NCBI RefSeq assembly: GCF_000721105.1
Contig: NZ_JOEV01000009.1
Location: 202,524-266,523 of the forward strand
Direction: 5' to 3'
Source of the DNA: Streptomyces cellulosae
Lineage (GTDB): Bacteria > Actinomycetota > Actinomycetes > Streptomycetales > Streptomycetaceae
Length of the DNA stretch: 64,000 nt
The position numbers and the translations under genes are program-made. Shown piece after piece: positions 19,452 through 30,814 of this stretch (the first letter of the stretch is position 1; each line of letters begins with the position of its first letter). The notes beneath the pieces are model-generated. The model did not search any database and was not told the origin of the DNA. It saw only the letters and a list, made by a program, of their open reading frames with translations.

Positions 19452-20264
19452 ATGTCCGACCACACATCTCACACATCGAGGACCTCGACTGAAAGCCTCG
19501 CCGAGCGTCTGACCCACCCGCGCTACCCGCGCAGCAGCCGCTACGACGCCCGCTGGACCATCGACAACCAGATGGGTCCGCACGCCCTGTGGCTGCTGGA
19601 GTGGCTGGCCCCCGCCCTCGGTCTCGACGCGCTGCGCCCCGGCGCCCGCGTCCTCGACCTCGGCTGCGGCCGCGCGATGACCTCCGTCTTCCTCGCCAAG
19701 GAGTACGACGTCCAGGTCGTCGCCGCCGACCTGTGGGTGAAGCCCGACGACAACGCCGTCCGCATCGCCGAGGCGGGCGTCGCCGACCGGGTGCTGCCGG
19801 TGTTCACCGAGGCGCACGACCTGCCGTTCGGCGAGAGCACGTTCGACGCGATCGTCTCCGTCGACGCGTACCAGTACTTCGGCACGAACGATCTCTACCT
19901 GCCCACCCTGACCCGGCTGCTGAAGCCCGGCGGGCGGATCGGAGTGGTCGTACCGGCACTGCGTAAGGAGCCGGTGGGCACCGAGCCGCCGGAGCATCTC
20001 ACGCCGTGGTGGGAGCCCGACTTCTGGTGCTTCCACACCGCCGACTGGTGGCGGCGCCACTGGACCCGCGGCGGGGCCGTGGAGGTCGAGGCGGCCGACT
20101 GGCTGCCGGACGGCTGGAAGGACTGGCTGCTGTGGTGCGAGGTGGTCGCCGAGGAGAGTCCCGAGGAGTTCCACCGACGCATGGCCCGTGAGGTCGGCGA
20201 GATGGTGCGCGTCGACGCGGGCCGCGCGCTGGGCTTCGTACGGGTCGTCGGCCGCCGTCCGTGA
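19452..20264 (+). CDS. Class I SAM-dependent methyltransferase
   Basis: A 270-residue methyltransferase. The SAM-binding motif I is VLDLGCGRAM (about residues 66-75), followed by the acidic motif VVAADLW and the post-motif FDAIVSVDAYQYFG, and LKPGGRIGVVVP. The pattern resembles small-molecule (ubiE/cyclopropane-type) methyltransferases. AAGGAG precedes the ATG at 19452. It ends at a strong bidirectional terminator shared with gatB. Substrate unknown. Confidence 0.85.
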   Translation: MSDHTSHTSRTSTESLAERLTHPRYPRSSRYDARWTIDNQMGPHALWLLEWLAPALGLDALRPGARVLDLGCGRAMTSVFLAKEYDVQVVAADLWVKPDDNAVRIAEAGVADRVLPVFTEAHDLPFGESTFDAIVSVDAYQYFGTNDLYLPTLTRLLKPGGRIGVVVPALRKEPVGTEPPEHLTPWWEPDFWCFHTADWWRRHWTRGGAVEVEAADWLPDGWKDWLLWCEVVAEESPEEFHRRMAREVGEMVRVDAGRALGFVRVVGRRP

Positions 20265-20269
20265 GGTGA

Positions 20270-20318
20270 CATGACTCGGGGGCCGTGTCGGTACGCCGAC
20301 ACGGCCCCCCGAGTCATG
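20270..20318. terminator. Bidirectional terminator between methyltransferase and gatB genes
   Basis: A very long inverted repeat: CATGACTCGGGGG and its complement, continuing through CCGTGTCGG/CCGACACGG with a single bulged base, enclosing only three bases. It fills the space between two convergent genes. Confidence 0.92.
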
Positions 20319-20321
20319 TGC

Positions 20322-21836
20322 TCAGCCCTCGCTGACGCCCAGCTTCTGCAGGATCAGCTCCTTGACGCGCGCCGCGTCCGCCTGGCCGCGCGTGGCCTTC
20401 ATGACCGCGCCGACCAGGGCGCCGGCCGCGGCCACCTTGCCGCCGCGGATCTTGTCCGCGACACCCGGGTTGCCCGCGATGGCCTCGTCGACGGCGGCGG
20501 TGAGCGCGCCCTCGTCGGAGACGACCTTCAGACCGCGCTTGTCGACGACCTCGTCCGGGGTGCCCTCGCCCGCGAGGACGCCCTCGATGACCTGGCGGGC
20601 CAGCTTGTCGTTGAGATCACCGGAGGCGACCAGCTTGCTCACCCGGGCGACCTGCTCCGGTGTGATGGCCAGTTCGTCCAGCGTCCGGCCCGACTCGTTG
20701 GCGCTGCGGGCGAGTTCACCCATCCACCACTTGCGGGCGGAGGCCGCGTCGGCACCGGCGTCGATCGTGGCGACGATCGGCTCCAGCGCACCGGCGTTGA
20801 GGATCGCCTGCATGTCGGTGGCGGAGATCCCCCACTCCTCGCGCAGCCGGTTGCGGCGGACCAGCGGCAGCTCGGGCAGCGCGGAACGGATCTCCTCGAC
20901 CCACTCGCGCGTCGGAGCCACCGGCACCAGGTCCGGCTCCGGGAAGTACCGGTAGTCCTCGGCCTCCTCCTTCACGCGGCCCGAGGTCGTCGACCCGGTG
21001 TCCTCGTGGAAGTGCCGGGTCTCCTGGATGATCGTCCCGCCGCTGCCCAGTACGGCCGCGTGGCGCTGGATCTCGAAGCGGGCCGCGCGTTCCACGGACC
21101 GCAGCGAGTTGACGTTCTTCGTCTCCGAGCGCGTGCCGAACTTCTCGGTGCCGTGCGGGCGCAGCGACAGGTTCACGTCGCAGCGCATCTGGCCCATCTC
21201 CATCCGGGCCTCGGAGACGCCGAGCGCCTTGATGACCTCGCGCAGCTCACGGACGTACGCCTTGGCCACCTCGGGGGCACGTTCGCCCGCGCCCTCGATC
21301 GGCTTGGTGACGATCTCGATGAGCGGGATGCCGGCGCGGTTGTAGTCGAGGAGCGAGTGCGAGGCACCGTGAATACGACCGGTCGCGCCACCGACGTGCG
21401 TCGACTTGCCGGTGTCCTCCTCCATGTGGGCGCGCTCGATCTCCACGCGGAAGGTCTCGCCGTCCTCCAGCTGCACGTCGAGGTAGCCGTTGAAGGCGAT
21501 CGGCTCGTCGTACTGGGAGGTCTGGAAGTTCTTCGGCATGTCCGGATAGAAGTAGTTCTTCCGGGCGAAACGGCACCACTCGGCGATCTCGCAGTTCAGC
21601 GCGAGACCGATCTTGATCGCGGACTCCACGCCGGTCGCGTTGACGACCGGGAGCGAGCCGGGCATGCCGAGGCAGGTCGGGCAGGTCTGCGAGTTGGGCT
21701 CGGCGCCCAGCTCGGTCGAACACCCGCAGAACATCTTGGTCTTGGTGCCGAGTTCCACATGGACCTCAAGGCCCATGACGGGGTCGTACGACGCCAGCGC
21801 GTCCTCGTACGACACCAGGTCGGTCGTGGTGGTCAC
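20322..21836 (-). CDS. gatB: Aspartyl/glutamyl-tRNA amidotransferase subunit B
   Basis: Subunit B phosphorylates the mischarged Glu-tRNA(Gln) or Asp-tRNA(Asn) and transfers the ammonia supplied by GatA. The 504-residue product has the GatB catalytic core ([23 protein letters not shown] with metal-binding Cys residues and [16 protein letters not shown]) and the C-terminal GatB/YqeY helical domain ending [18 protein letters not shown]. The GTG at 21836 follows GAGGGA. It is last in the gatC-gatA-small gene-gatB order and ends at a strong terminator. Confidence 0.97.
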   Translation of the reverse strand: MTTTTDLVSYEDALASYDPVMGLEVHVELGTKTKMFCGCSTELGAEPNSQTCPTCLGMPGSLPVVNATGVESAIKIGLALNCEIAEWCRFARKNYFYPDMPKNFQTSQYDEPIAFNGYLDVQLEDGETFRVEIERAHMEEDTGKSTHVGGATGRIHGASHSLLDYNRAGIPLIEIVTKPIEGAGERAPEVAKAYVRELREVIKALGVSEARMEMGQMRCDVNLSLRPHGTEKFGTRSETKNVNSLRSVERAARFEIQRHAAVLGSGGTIIQETRHFHEDTGSTTSGRVKEEAEDYRYFPEPDLVPVAPTREWVEEIRSALPELPLVRRNRLREEWGISATDMQAILNAGALEPIVATIDAGADAASARKWWMGELARSANESGRTLDELAITPEQVARVSKLVASGDLNDKLARQVIEGVLAGEGTPDEVVDKRGLKVVSDEGALTAAVDEAIAGNPGVADKIRGGKVAAAGALVGAVMKATRGQADAARVKELILQKLGVSEG

Positions 21837-21851
21837 GGTGAAACTTCCCTC

Positions 21852-22091
21852 TCAGCCCAGCAGGACGTCGTCGTCGCCCAGCCGCTTCAGCTCGCGGTAG
21901 AGGATGGCGAGGCCGGTGACGATGGCGACGGCGGACACGGTGGCGTCGATCAGGACGAGCGTGTCCTTCTCGGCGCGGGCCTTCTTGAGCCGCTTGGCGA
22001 CGCCGAACGCGCCGAACGCGGTCCCGGCGATGGACAGGTACGTGCCGGACTTGGACTTCTTGAAGCCCTTGGCCTTGGTCAGTGCGCTCAC
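21852..22091 (-). CDS. Small membrane-associated protein inside the gat operon
   Basis: A 79-residue protein starting [20 protein letters not shown], basic at the N-terminus, with two weakly hydrophobic segments: [15 protein letters not shown] and [22 protein letters not shown]. Its GTG overlaps the gatA stop as GTGA, and gatB starts 15 bp after its stop, so it is translated within the gatCAB message. The function is unknown. A longer in-frame reading to 22292 would run back into gatA and is not likely. Confidence 0.82.
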   Translation of the reverse strand: MSALTKAKGFKKSKSGTYLSIAGTAFGAFGVAKRLKKARAEKDTLVLIDATVSAVAIVTGLAILYRELKRLGDDDVLLG

Positions 22092-23590
22092 AGCGACGGA
22101 GCCTCCTCGATCAGCGGGTGTCCCCACTTTTCCACGAAGGCGGCCTCCACGGCGGCTCCGACCTTGTACAGCCGGTCGTCCTTCAGCGCCGGGGCGATGA
22201 TCTGCAGGCCGACCGGGAGGTTGTCCTCCGGGGCGAGACCGCAGGGCAGCGACATGGCCGCGTTGCCCGCCAGGTTGGTCGGGATGGTGCACAGGTCCGC
22301 GAGGTACATCGCCATCGGGTCGTCGGCGCGCTCGCCGATCGGGAAGGCGGTGGTCGGCGTCGTCGGCGAGACGATGACGTCCACCTGCTCGAACGCCTTC
22401 TCGAAGTCGCGGGTGATGAGCGTACGGACCTTCTGTGCGCTGCCGTAGTACGCGTCGTAGTAGCCGGAGCTGAGCGCGTACGTGCCGAGCATGATGCGGC
22501 GCTTGACCTCGGGGCCGAAGCCCGCCTCACGGGTGAGGGAGGTGACCTCCTCGGCCGAGTGCGTGCCGTCGTCGCCGGTGCGCAGGCCGTAGCGCAGGCC
22601 GTCGAAGCGGGCGAGGTTGGAGGAGCACTCGGACGGAGCGATCAGGTAGTACGCCGACAGGGCGAGGTCGAAGGACGGGCAGTCCAGCTCGACGATCTCG
22701 GCACCCAGCTCCTTGAGGAGGGCGACGGACTCGTCGAAGCGCTGGATGACGCCGGCCTGGTAGCCCTCGCCGCGGAACTGCTTGACGACGCCGACCCGCA
22801 TGCCCTCGACACTGCCGTTGCGGGCGGCCTCGACGACCGGCGGGACGGGCGCGTCGATGGACGTGGAGTCGAGCGGGTCGTGCCCGGCGATGACCTCGTG
22901 CAGGAGCGCCGCGTCCAGGACCGTACGGGCGCAGGGGCCGCCCTGGTCGAGGGAGGAGGAGAAGGCGACCATGCCGTACCGGGAGACCGCCCCGTACGTC
23001 GGCTTCACGCCGACGGTGCCGGTGACGGCGGCCGGCTGGCGGATGGAACCGCCGGTGTCGGTGCCGATGGCGAGGGGTGCCTGGAAGGAGGCGAGCGCGG
23101 CACTCGACCCACCGCCGGAGCCGCCGGGGATCTTGGTGAGATCCCAGGGGTTGCCGGTCGGGCCGTACGCGCTGTTCTCCGTCGACGACCCCATGGCGAA
23201 CTCGTCCATGTTGGTCTTGCCGAGGATGACGACGTCGGCGGCCTTCAGCTTCTTGGTGACGGTCGCGTCGTACGGCGGGATCCAGCCCTCGAGGATCTTG
23301 GAGCCGACGGTCGTCGGGACGCCCTCGGTGGTGAAGATGTCCTTGAGCGCGAGGGGGACGCCGGCCAGCGGCCCGAGCTTCTCGCCCCTGGCCCGCTTCT
23401 CGTCGACGGCACGGGCCTGGGCGAGGGCACCCTCACGGTCGACGTGGAGGAAGGCGTGCACCTTCTCGTCGACGGCCTCGATACGGGCCAGGTGGGCCTC
23501 GGTGACCTCGACCGCGGTGAGCTCGCCGGAGACGATCTTCGCGGCGGTCTCGGCCGCGGTGAGCTTGATGATGGAGATGTTGTCCGTCAT
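22088..23590 (-). CDS. gatA: Aspartyl/glutamyl-tRNA amidotransferase subunit A
   Basis: The glutaminase subunit that releases ammonia for transfer by GatB. The 500-residue amidase-signature protein has the catalytic Lys in LALKDIF (about residue 83) and the Ser-cis-Ser-nucleophile region [17 protein letters not shown] followed by [12 protein letters not shown] (about residues 140-170). GGGAGG lies upstream of the ATG at 23590, five bases from the gatC stop. Confidence 0.97.
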   Translation of the reverse strand: MTDNISIIKLTAAETAAKIVSGELTAVEVTEAHLARIEAVDEKVHAFLHVDREGALAQARAVDEKRARGEKLGPLAGVPLALKDIFTTEGVPTTVGSKILEGWIPPYDATVTKKLKAADVVILGKTNMDEFAMGSSTENSAYGPTGNPWDLTKIPGGSGGGSSAALASFQAPLAIGTDTGGSIRQPAAVTGTVGVKPTYGAVSRYGMVAFSSSLDQGGPCARTVLDAALLHEVIAGHDPLDSTSIDAPVPPVVEAARNGSVEGMRVGVVKQFRGEGYQAGVIQRFDESVALLKELGAEIVELDCPSFDLALSAYYLIAPSECSSNLARFDGLRYGLRTGDDGTHSAEEVTSLTREAGFGPEVKRRIMLGTYALSSGYYDAYYGSAQKVRTLITRDFEKAFEQVDVIVSPTTPTTAFPIGERADDPMAMYLADLCTIPTNLAGNAAMSLPCGLAPEDNLPVGLQIIAPALKDDRLYKVGAAVEAAFVEKWGHPLIEEAPSL

Positions 23591-23595
23591 GGCGG

Positions 23596-23892
23596 TTAGT
23601 CCTCCCCCAGGATCTGCGGCACCTTGAAACGCTGCTGCTCCTGGGCCGGGGCGCCGGAGAGCGCCTGCTCGGGTGTGAGCGACGGACGGACCTCGTCCGC
23701 CCGCATGACGTTCGTCAGCGGGAGCGGGTGCGAGGTCGGCGGTACGTCTTGGTCGGCGACCTCACTGACGCGTGCGACCGCGCCGATGATGTCGTCCAGC
23801 TGTCCCGCGAAGTGGTCGAGCTCTTCGGGCTTCAGCTCCAGACGCGCCAGCCGTGCGAGGTGGGCGACCTCCTCGCGCGTGATGCCAGGCAT
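23596..23892 (-). CDS. gatC: Aspartyl/glutamyl-tRNA amidotransferase subunit C
   Basis: The 98-residue small subunit that wraps around GatA and GatB and stabilises the complex. It shows the family pattern [33 protein letters not shown] and the [30 protein letters not shown] belt. The ATG at 23892 has GAGG at good spacing. It is the first gene of the gat operon. Confidence 0.96.
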   Translation of the reverse strand: MPGITREEVAHLARLARLELKPEELDHFAGQLDDIIGAVARVSEVADQDVPPTSHPLPLTNVMRADEVRPSLTPEQALSGAPAQEQQRFKVPQILGED

Positions 23893-23983
23893 GCAGCGAT
23901 CCTCTGGGGTGAGTGCGTGTGGTGTGAGGGCCAATCCTATGGGGCGGGGGGCCGTGGCCGTTAAACGGTTTCGCGGGGACCCG

Positions 23984-24508
23984 TCACCGCGGGGTTCGCG
24001 CCGCTCCCGCGCCTCGCCGGTTCCGCCGCTCCCACGCCTGGCTCCTCAGGAAGTGGTTGTCGTACAGCTCCTGCACCTCGAGGAGGCTTTCCGGGGTGAC
24101 CTCGCCGAGCGCGACGCGCTGGAGGTGGCGGAAGTACTCGAAGCGTTCGACGCCCGGGGTGATGACGATGAGCAGGTCGGCGTCGGTGCCGGGGACGGCC
24201 GCGAAGGCGTGCGGGCGGCCCGGCGGGACGATGACGAGGTCGCCCCGCTCGGCGGTGACGACGTCCTCCCCGGACAAGAGCTCGGCGGCGCCGTCGAGCA
24301 CGAAGAACATCTCGGCGGAGTTGTCGTGCCAGTGCGGGCGCGCGCCGTCGGCTCCGTCGGTGAGGGTGACGCGCTGGGTGGACAGCGCCCCTCCGGTCGC
24401 GCTGCTGTCGGCCAGCAGCTTCACCGCGGTGGGAGCGCGTCCGACCACCTCGGCCTCGGCATCGCGGACGATCACGGTCTGGTCGAACTTCGGTACGAAC
24501 AGCGACAT
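23984..24508 (-). CDS. Cupin-domain protein
   Basis: A 174-residue single-domain cupin. The metal-binding set is visible: His-x-His in [17 protein letters not shown] with the Glu, then the second His in [14 protein letters not shown]. The fold suits small-molecule binding or oxidation; the metal and substrate are unknown. The start at 24508 gives [14 protein letters not shown]. It lies 32 bp after the DUF4267 gene on the same strand and is probably in one operon with it, under the divergent TetR. Confidence 0.82.
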   Translation of the reverse strand: MSLFVPKFDQTVIVRDAEAEVVGRAPTAVKLLADSSATGGALSTQRVTLTDGADGARPHWHDNSAEMFFVLDGAAELLSGEDVVTAERGDLVIVPPGRPHAFAAVPGTDADLLIVITPGVERFEYFRHLQRVALGEVTPESLLEVQELYDNHFLRSQAWERRNRRGAGAARTPR

Positions 24509-24540
24509 TCCTGGACCCCCTGATGTCGGTACGGACCTGC

Positions 24541-24906
24541 TCAGACGAGGAAGAGCAGCACGGCACTGATCAGTACAACGACCGCCGTGGCGAAGTGGAT
24601 CCCGAACGCCGCGGCCTTGGTGCCGCCGTGCCGCAGCACTATCAGGGTGTCGCCGAGCGGGGCCAGCGCCACGACGAGCATGAACCAGGCCTCGGCCCGG
24701 GCGCCCACGAACAGCAGGAGGGCCAGGCCCAGGACCCCGTAGGTGGCATCGCGCAGCCCCTTGATCGCGAAGTAGGCGGCGTCCCCGTCCGGCTTGGCCG
24801 GCACGCCGTAGCCGGCGGCGGGGCGGGGCTGGAGCAGGAAGCGGGCCCCGATGAACAGGATGAACAGGTTGAGCACAACGGCGAGGGTGTACGCGGTGGC
24901 AGTCAT
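24541..24906 (-). CDS. DUF4267-like membrane protein
   Basis: A 121-residue protein with four hydrophobic segments, starting MTATAYTLAVVLNLFILFIGARFLLQP and containing FAIKGLRDATYGVLGLALLLF, the pattern I associate with DUF4267. GGAG precedes the ATG at 24906. A palindromic operator lies 14 bp upstream and the TetR gene is divergent, the usual arrangement of a TetR and its target. Function unknown. Confidence 0.8.
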   Translation of the reverse strand: MTATAYTLAVVLNLFILFIGARFLLQPRPAAGYGVPAKPDGDAAYFAIKGLRDATYGVLGLALLLFVGARAEAWFMLVVALAPLGDTLIVLRHGGTKAAAFGIHFATAVVVLISAVLLFLV

Positions 24907-24919
24907 GCCGAGCTCCGGG

Positions 24920-24934
24920 TTCTAGCAGCGCTAG
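24920..24934. promoter_or_regulatory. TetR operator candidate 1
   Basis: TTCTAGCAGCGCTAG contains the perfect palindrome CTAGC-3 bases-GCTAG. It lies just upstream of the DUF4267 start and matches site 2 in inverse orientation. Confidence 0.75.
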
Positions 24935-24971
24935 GGACAAGAGCCACGCTAACAGAGCATCGACATGTTCG

Positions 24972-24986
24972 CTAGCGGCGCTAGAA
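24972..24986. promoter_or_regulatory. TetR operator candidate 2
   Basis: CTAGCGGCGCTAGAA is the inverse of site 1 with the same CTAGC-3-GCTAG core and flanking TT/AA. It ends seven bases before the TetR start codon, so binding would block the regulator's own expression. Confidence 0.75.
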
Positions 24987-24993
24987 CTTCTGT

Positions 24994-25614
24994 ATGTCGA
25001 TCCAGACGCGCCGCGAGCGCGAACGACCGGAACGCAAGCGGCTGATCGTCACGGCCGCGGGAGCTGGCGGAGGCGGAGGCGGAGGGGTGGGACGCGGTCA
25101 CCACACGGCGGCTGGCCGCCGAGATCGAGTACAGCCAGCCGGTCCTCTACAGCCACGTCAAGGGCAAGGACGCGATCATGCGGCGGTCGCGGTGGAGGGC
25201 TGCGCGGAACTGGCCACCGAGTTGGCGGCGGCGCGCAGGGCGGTGACGGAAGGGTCGGGTGCGACCGGTCGCCGTGCGGCGGGCGCGCGTGAGGTGCTGG
25301 CCGCGGCGGGCGAGGCGTACACGGCGTTCGCCCGGCGGCGGCCCGCGCTGTACGACGCGATGTTCACCCACGCCCTGGGGCTGCCGTTCGCCACGCCGGA
25401 GGCGCCGGCCGCGCTGTGGGAGGCGTTCGACGAGCTGGCGCGGGCGGTCGAACCGATCGCGGCCGAGGGCGACGAACCCGGTCTGCTCACGGAGACGTAC
25501 TGGGCGAGCCTGCACGGCCTGGTGACCCTGATGCGCAGCGGCCGTCTGCCCGAAGAGTCCCACGAACGCCGCCTGACCCTGCTGACCGGTCATTTCGCGG
25601 CGGGCACCGACTGA
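24994..25614 (+). pseudogene. TetR-family regulator with two compensating frameshifts
   Basis: The reading frame is open for 206 codons, but only its ends look like protein. Residues 1-22 (MSIQTRRERERPERKRLIVT) and everything after AAVAVEGCAEL fit a TetR regulator. Between about 25063 and 25178 the open frame is a Gly/Arg/Gln-rich run, while the next frame encodes the missing helix-turn-helix: WDAVTTRRLAAEIEYSQ then PVLYSHVKGKDAIM. A loss of two bases (one CG of CGCG) near 25063 and of one base near 25178 explains this exactly and restores the frame. As written the protein lacks its DNA-binding helices. Either a real mutation or sequencing errors in GC runs. The regulator's natural targets would be itself and the DUF4267-cupin genes. 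Confidence 0.75.
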
Positions 25615-25910
25615 CGGCGGGCGTTCTGTGGCGGCTGCCGGCCCGGGAGGCTTCCCTGACGCCTCCGGCCGGGGGCCTCCCTGAGGCTGCCGGCCTGGGG
25701 CCCCTGAGCGCTTCGGCCACTGCGGGCCCGGGGGCTGCGGGCCGCGAGGCACATCTGCGGCGGCTCCGGCCCGGGGGGACCTCTGCGGAGGCTGCCGAAC
25801 CGGGAGGGGACCTCCGTGGCGGCATCCCTCAACGCTCGCGGGGGCGCTTCCCCGGAGGCTTACGGCGGGATGTCCGTGGCGACGGCACGGTGGGGCGCCG
25901 GGACCGGGGT
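25615..25910. other. GC-rich degenerate repeat stretch, no gene seen
   Basis: The 296 bases are built from diverged copies of a CTGCCGGCCCGGGAGG-like element, several with gapped dyads such as GCCGGCC and CCCGGGGG. No reading frame shows normal codon use. It leads directly into the 28-bp array. Confidence 0.55.
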
Positions 25911-26064
25911 CGGAGGCCGAACGGGGATGTGTCCGGGCCGGAGCCCGAACGGGGATGTGTCCGGGCCGGAGCCCGAACGGGGATGTGTCCGGGCCGGAGC
26001 CCGAACGGGGATGTGTCCGGGCCGGAGGCCGAACGGGGATGTGTCCGGGCCGGAGGCCGAACGG
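25911..26064. repeat. 28-bp tandem repeat array
   Basis: Five full units begin at 25919, 25947, 25975, 26003 and 26031, with partial units at both ends. Each unit reads GAACGGGGATGTGTCCGGGC followed by CGGAGCCC or CGGAGGCC; only that one position varies. Because 28 is not a multiple of three the array cannot encode a simple peptide repeat. It lies 14 bp past the end of the probable rmdB gene and downstream of the TetR gene. Confidence 0.93.
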
Positions 26065-26077
26065 ATGGGCGCGGGCG

Positions 26078-28324
26078 TCACTCGGCGGCGGGGAGAGCCG
26101 CCCGGGGGCGCTGCCAGCCTCGCGAGCCGCGTGCCAGCAGCCATGCCGTGGTCTCCTCCGGGGGCATCGCGGCAGCGACCAGCCAGCCCTGTACGGCGTC
26201 ACAGCCCAGGTCCCGCAGCCGCTCCCAGGTCTCGTCGTCCTCGACGCCCTCCGCGACGACGAGCAGGCCGAGGGAGTGGGCGAGGTCGACCGTGCAGCGG
26301 ACGATCTCCGCGTCCTCGGTGTCGACGGCCAGCCGGGCCACGAAGGAACGGTCGATCTTCAGCTCGCTGACCGGGAGCCGCCGCAGGTGCACCAGCGAGG
26401 AGTAGCCGGTGCCGAAGTCGTCCAGGGACATCTTCACGCCGTGTCCGGTCAGCCCGGCGAGGGTGTCGGCGGCGCGCTGCGGATCCTCCAGGAGGACGTG
26501 TTCCGTTATCTCCAGTTGGAGCGCTCCCGCGGGGACTCCGTGCCGGGCCAGCCGGGCGGCGACCGAGCCCGCGAACCCGGGGGTGTGGACATCGCGCGGG
26601 GAGACATTGACGGCCACCGGCACGAACAGTCCCTGCGCGCGCCACCGGGCGACCTGCGCGAGAGCGGTGTCCAGGACGTACTCCGTCAGATGGGGCATCA
26701 GCCCGGACGACTCGGCGATGGCGATGAACTCGTCCGGCGGGACCTTGCCGCGTTCGGGGTGCACCCAGCGGACCAGGGCCTCCAGGCCGGCGACCTGGCC
26801 GTCGAAGCGGACCTTGGGCTGGTAGTGCAGCTGGACCTCGTGCGCGTCCAGCGCCCGGCGCAGATCGCCGAGCAGGCCGAGCCGGTCCGGTGTGTTGGAG
26901 TCCCGCTTGGACTCGTAGACCTCGACGCCGGTACGGTCCCGCTTCGCCTGGTACATCGCCACGTCCGCGCGGCGCAGCAGGCCCTCGGCGTCAAGAGCGT
27001 GGTCCGGGAAGACGGCGACCCCGGCGCTGGCCTCCAGCACGAGGGTGAGGCCGTCGAGGTCGAGCGGGGAGCTGAGGGCGGCGACGAGGCCGCGGGCGAC
27101 CCGGGTCGCGGAGGTCGTGGAGTCGGCGACCGGCAGTAAGACGGCGAACTCGTCACCCCCGAGCCGGGCGGCCTCCGCACCGCGCGGCAGGGCCAGCCGG
27201 AGCCGGTCGGCTATCTGGAGGAGCAGCCGGTCACCGGCGAGATGACCGAGGGTGTCGTTGACCGAGCGGAAGCGGTCGAGGTCGATGAGCATCAGGGCGG
27301 AGCGGGCGCCGATGCGTTCGGCGTCGTCCAGGGCCGTCCAGATGCGTTCCAGCAGCCACTGGCGGTTGGGAAGCCCGGTCAGCGGATCGCGCAGCTGTTC
27401 CTCCGCCCGGGCCCGGGCTATCCAGAGGGTGGAGTCCAGGGCGATGAGGGGGATCGCGAACAACGGCAGCAGGATGGGCTTGGCGGTGGCGACCACGCAG
27501 ACCAGGGGCGCGATGCCGAGCAGCGCGACCGCGACCAGGCCCTGTCTGACCAGGGCGGTGCGCGCGACGGTGGGCAGGCCGCCTGAGCGCGGGGCGGCCA
27601 GATACCAGCCCACGGTGCGGGTGACCGCGAGATAGGCGACCGCGACCAGCACCACCTGGGGGCCGGTGTAGAACGTCCAGGTGTCGGGACTCCAGGGCTG
27701 CTCGACCGACGGCACCCGGCCGAAGGCGCGCAGCAGCAGGGCGCCGGTGGCGATGCCGAGGATGTCCACCGCGCCGTGCAGGACGCCCTGCCGCCAGCGG
27801 TGACGGCGGGCCACGCCGACCAGCAGGACGACGGTCAGGCTGACCAGACCGGCCGACACCCAGCCGTACAGCAGCAGGACGGCGAGGGTGAGGGCGGCGC
27901 CGGAGCCGGTGCCGCCCCACCAGCGGGCACGGCCGAGCGCGACGAGGTGGCCGACGATGACGCCGGTGAGCAGGGCCAGCGACCAGCCGGCGGTGCCGGA
28001 CGGGAAGAGCGCGTGCCCTCCGGTGAAGGCCCGGTAGAAGCCGGCGCCCAGGACGAAGCCGGCCGCCGCGACGATCGCCGCGGGCAGGGCGGGCCAGGAC
28101 AGGTGCCGGTCCGGTTCGTCGCCTGGCAGTCCGGACGGGCGTTCGGCGGTGAGTTGGGGGGCGCCGCGGCCCTCGGCCGCCGTGTAGGGTCCGGCCGGGT
28201 ACTGCCCGGCGGCAGGTCCGTCGCCGCCCGGACGCTCCCCGGGCCGCCGGCTCTCCCGCCAGGCGCCGGTCATCCGGCGCAGGCGCAGCCGTGAGTCCGG
28301 GGCGGCGCTCTCGCTCGGTTCCAT
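26078..28324 (-). CDS. rmdB: Membrane GGDEF-EAL protein, probable c-di-GMP phosphodiesterase RmdB
   Basis: A 748-residue protein with about seven hydrophobic segments in residues 75-300, then GGDEF and EAL domains. RLGGDEFAVLLPV (about residue 388) is intact but the I-site position before it reads PRGA rather than R-x-x-D. The EAL domain has all main motifs: LEALVRW (about 515), LEITEHVLL, LDDFGTGYSS (about 633), LKIDRSF and AEGVED, so hydrolysis of c-di-GMP is expected. The ATG at 28324 has GAGAGGGA upstream; the in-frame stretch beyond it looks non-coding. The symbol comes from domain layout and location before ligA, as recalled for Streptomyces. Confidence 0.87.
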   Translation of the reverse strand: MEPSESAAPDSRLRLRRMTGAWRESRRPGERPGGDGPAAGQYPAGPYTAAEGRGAPQLTAERPSGLPGDEPDRHLSWPALPAAIVAAAGFVLGAGFYRAFTGGHALFPSGTAGWSLALLTGVIVGHLVALGRARWWGGTGSGAALTLAVLLLYGWVSAGLVSLTVVLLVGVARRHRWRQGVLHGAVDILGIATGALLLRAFGRVPSVEQPWSPDTWTFYTGPQVVLVAVAYLAVTRTVGWYLAAPRSGGLPTVARTALVRQGLVAVALLGIAPLVCVVATAKPILLPLFAIPLIALDSTLWIARARAEEQLRDPLTGLPNRQWLLERIWTALDDAERIGARSALMLIDLDRFRSVNDTLGHLAGDRLLLQIADRLRLALPRGAEAARLGGDEFAVLLPVADSTTSATRVARGLVAALSSPLDLDGLTLVLEASAGVAVFPDHALDAEGLLRRADVAMYQAKRDRTGVEVYESKRDSNTPDRLGLLGDLRRALDAHEVQLHYQPKVRFDGQVAGLEALVRWVHPERGKVPPDEFIAIAESSGLMPHLTEYVLDTALAQVARWRAQGLFVPVAVNVSPRDVHTPGFAGSVAARLARHGVPAGALQLEITEHVLLEDPQRAADTLAGLTGHGVKMSLDDFGTGYSSLVHLRRLPVSELKIDRSFVARLAVDTEDAEIVRCTVDLAHSLGLLVVAEGVEDDETWERLRDLGCDAVQGWLVAAAMPPEETTAWLLARGSRGWQRPRAALPAAE

Positions 28325-28548
28325 TCCCGTCCCTCTCACAGCCGGCGGTGCCCACGCCACGCGGCCCGGTATCCGACAACAACCCTCGACGGCACCGCGT
28401 TGGAAAACCCTTGCCCCCGCTCCTGAAGACCCTTCAAGAGCAAAGGGGTGCCCCCACCGCAGCTGGGCACGGCAGGCGCACATCCCAACAGTAGGCCGCG
28501 GAACGCTTCCACGGGCACCGCTCGTCGGGGGTTGCCCGAATGCGCCCC

Positions 28549-28588
28549 GGCCACCCGTATGCATCTGGTATGCGCCGATCGGGTGGCC
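28549..28588 (-). terminator. Terminator after ligA
   Basis: Perfect 9-bp arms GGCCACCCG and CGGGTGGCC enclose 22 bases containing a smaller GCAT/ATGC pairing. It starts 19 bp past the ligA stop. The remaining bases to 28325 are the upstream region of the rmdB-like gene and hold no gene. Confidence 0.75.
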
Positions 28589-28606
28589 TTCAACCGCGAC
28601 TCCTCG

Positions 28607-30814
<2,208 letters not shown>

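Noticed and set aside
25911..26064. 28-bp array as a CRISPR
   Set aside because: There are no unique spacers between the units and no cas genes in the window.
28325..28606. Search for a BldD box upstream of the rmdB-like gene
   Set aside because: I found no match to the consensus better than chance, only the ligA terminator and GC-rich filler.
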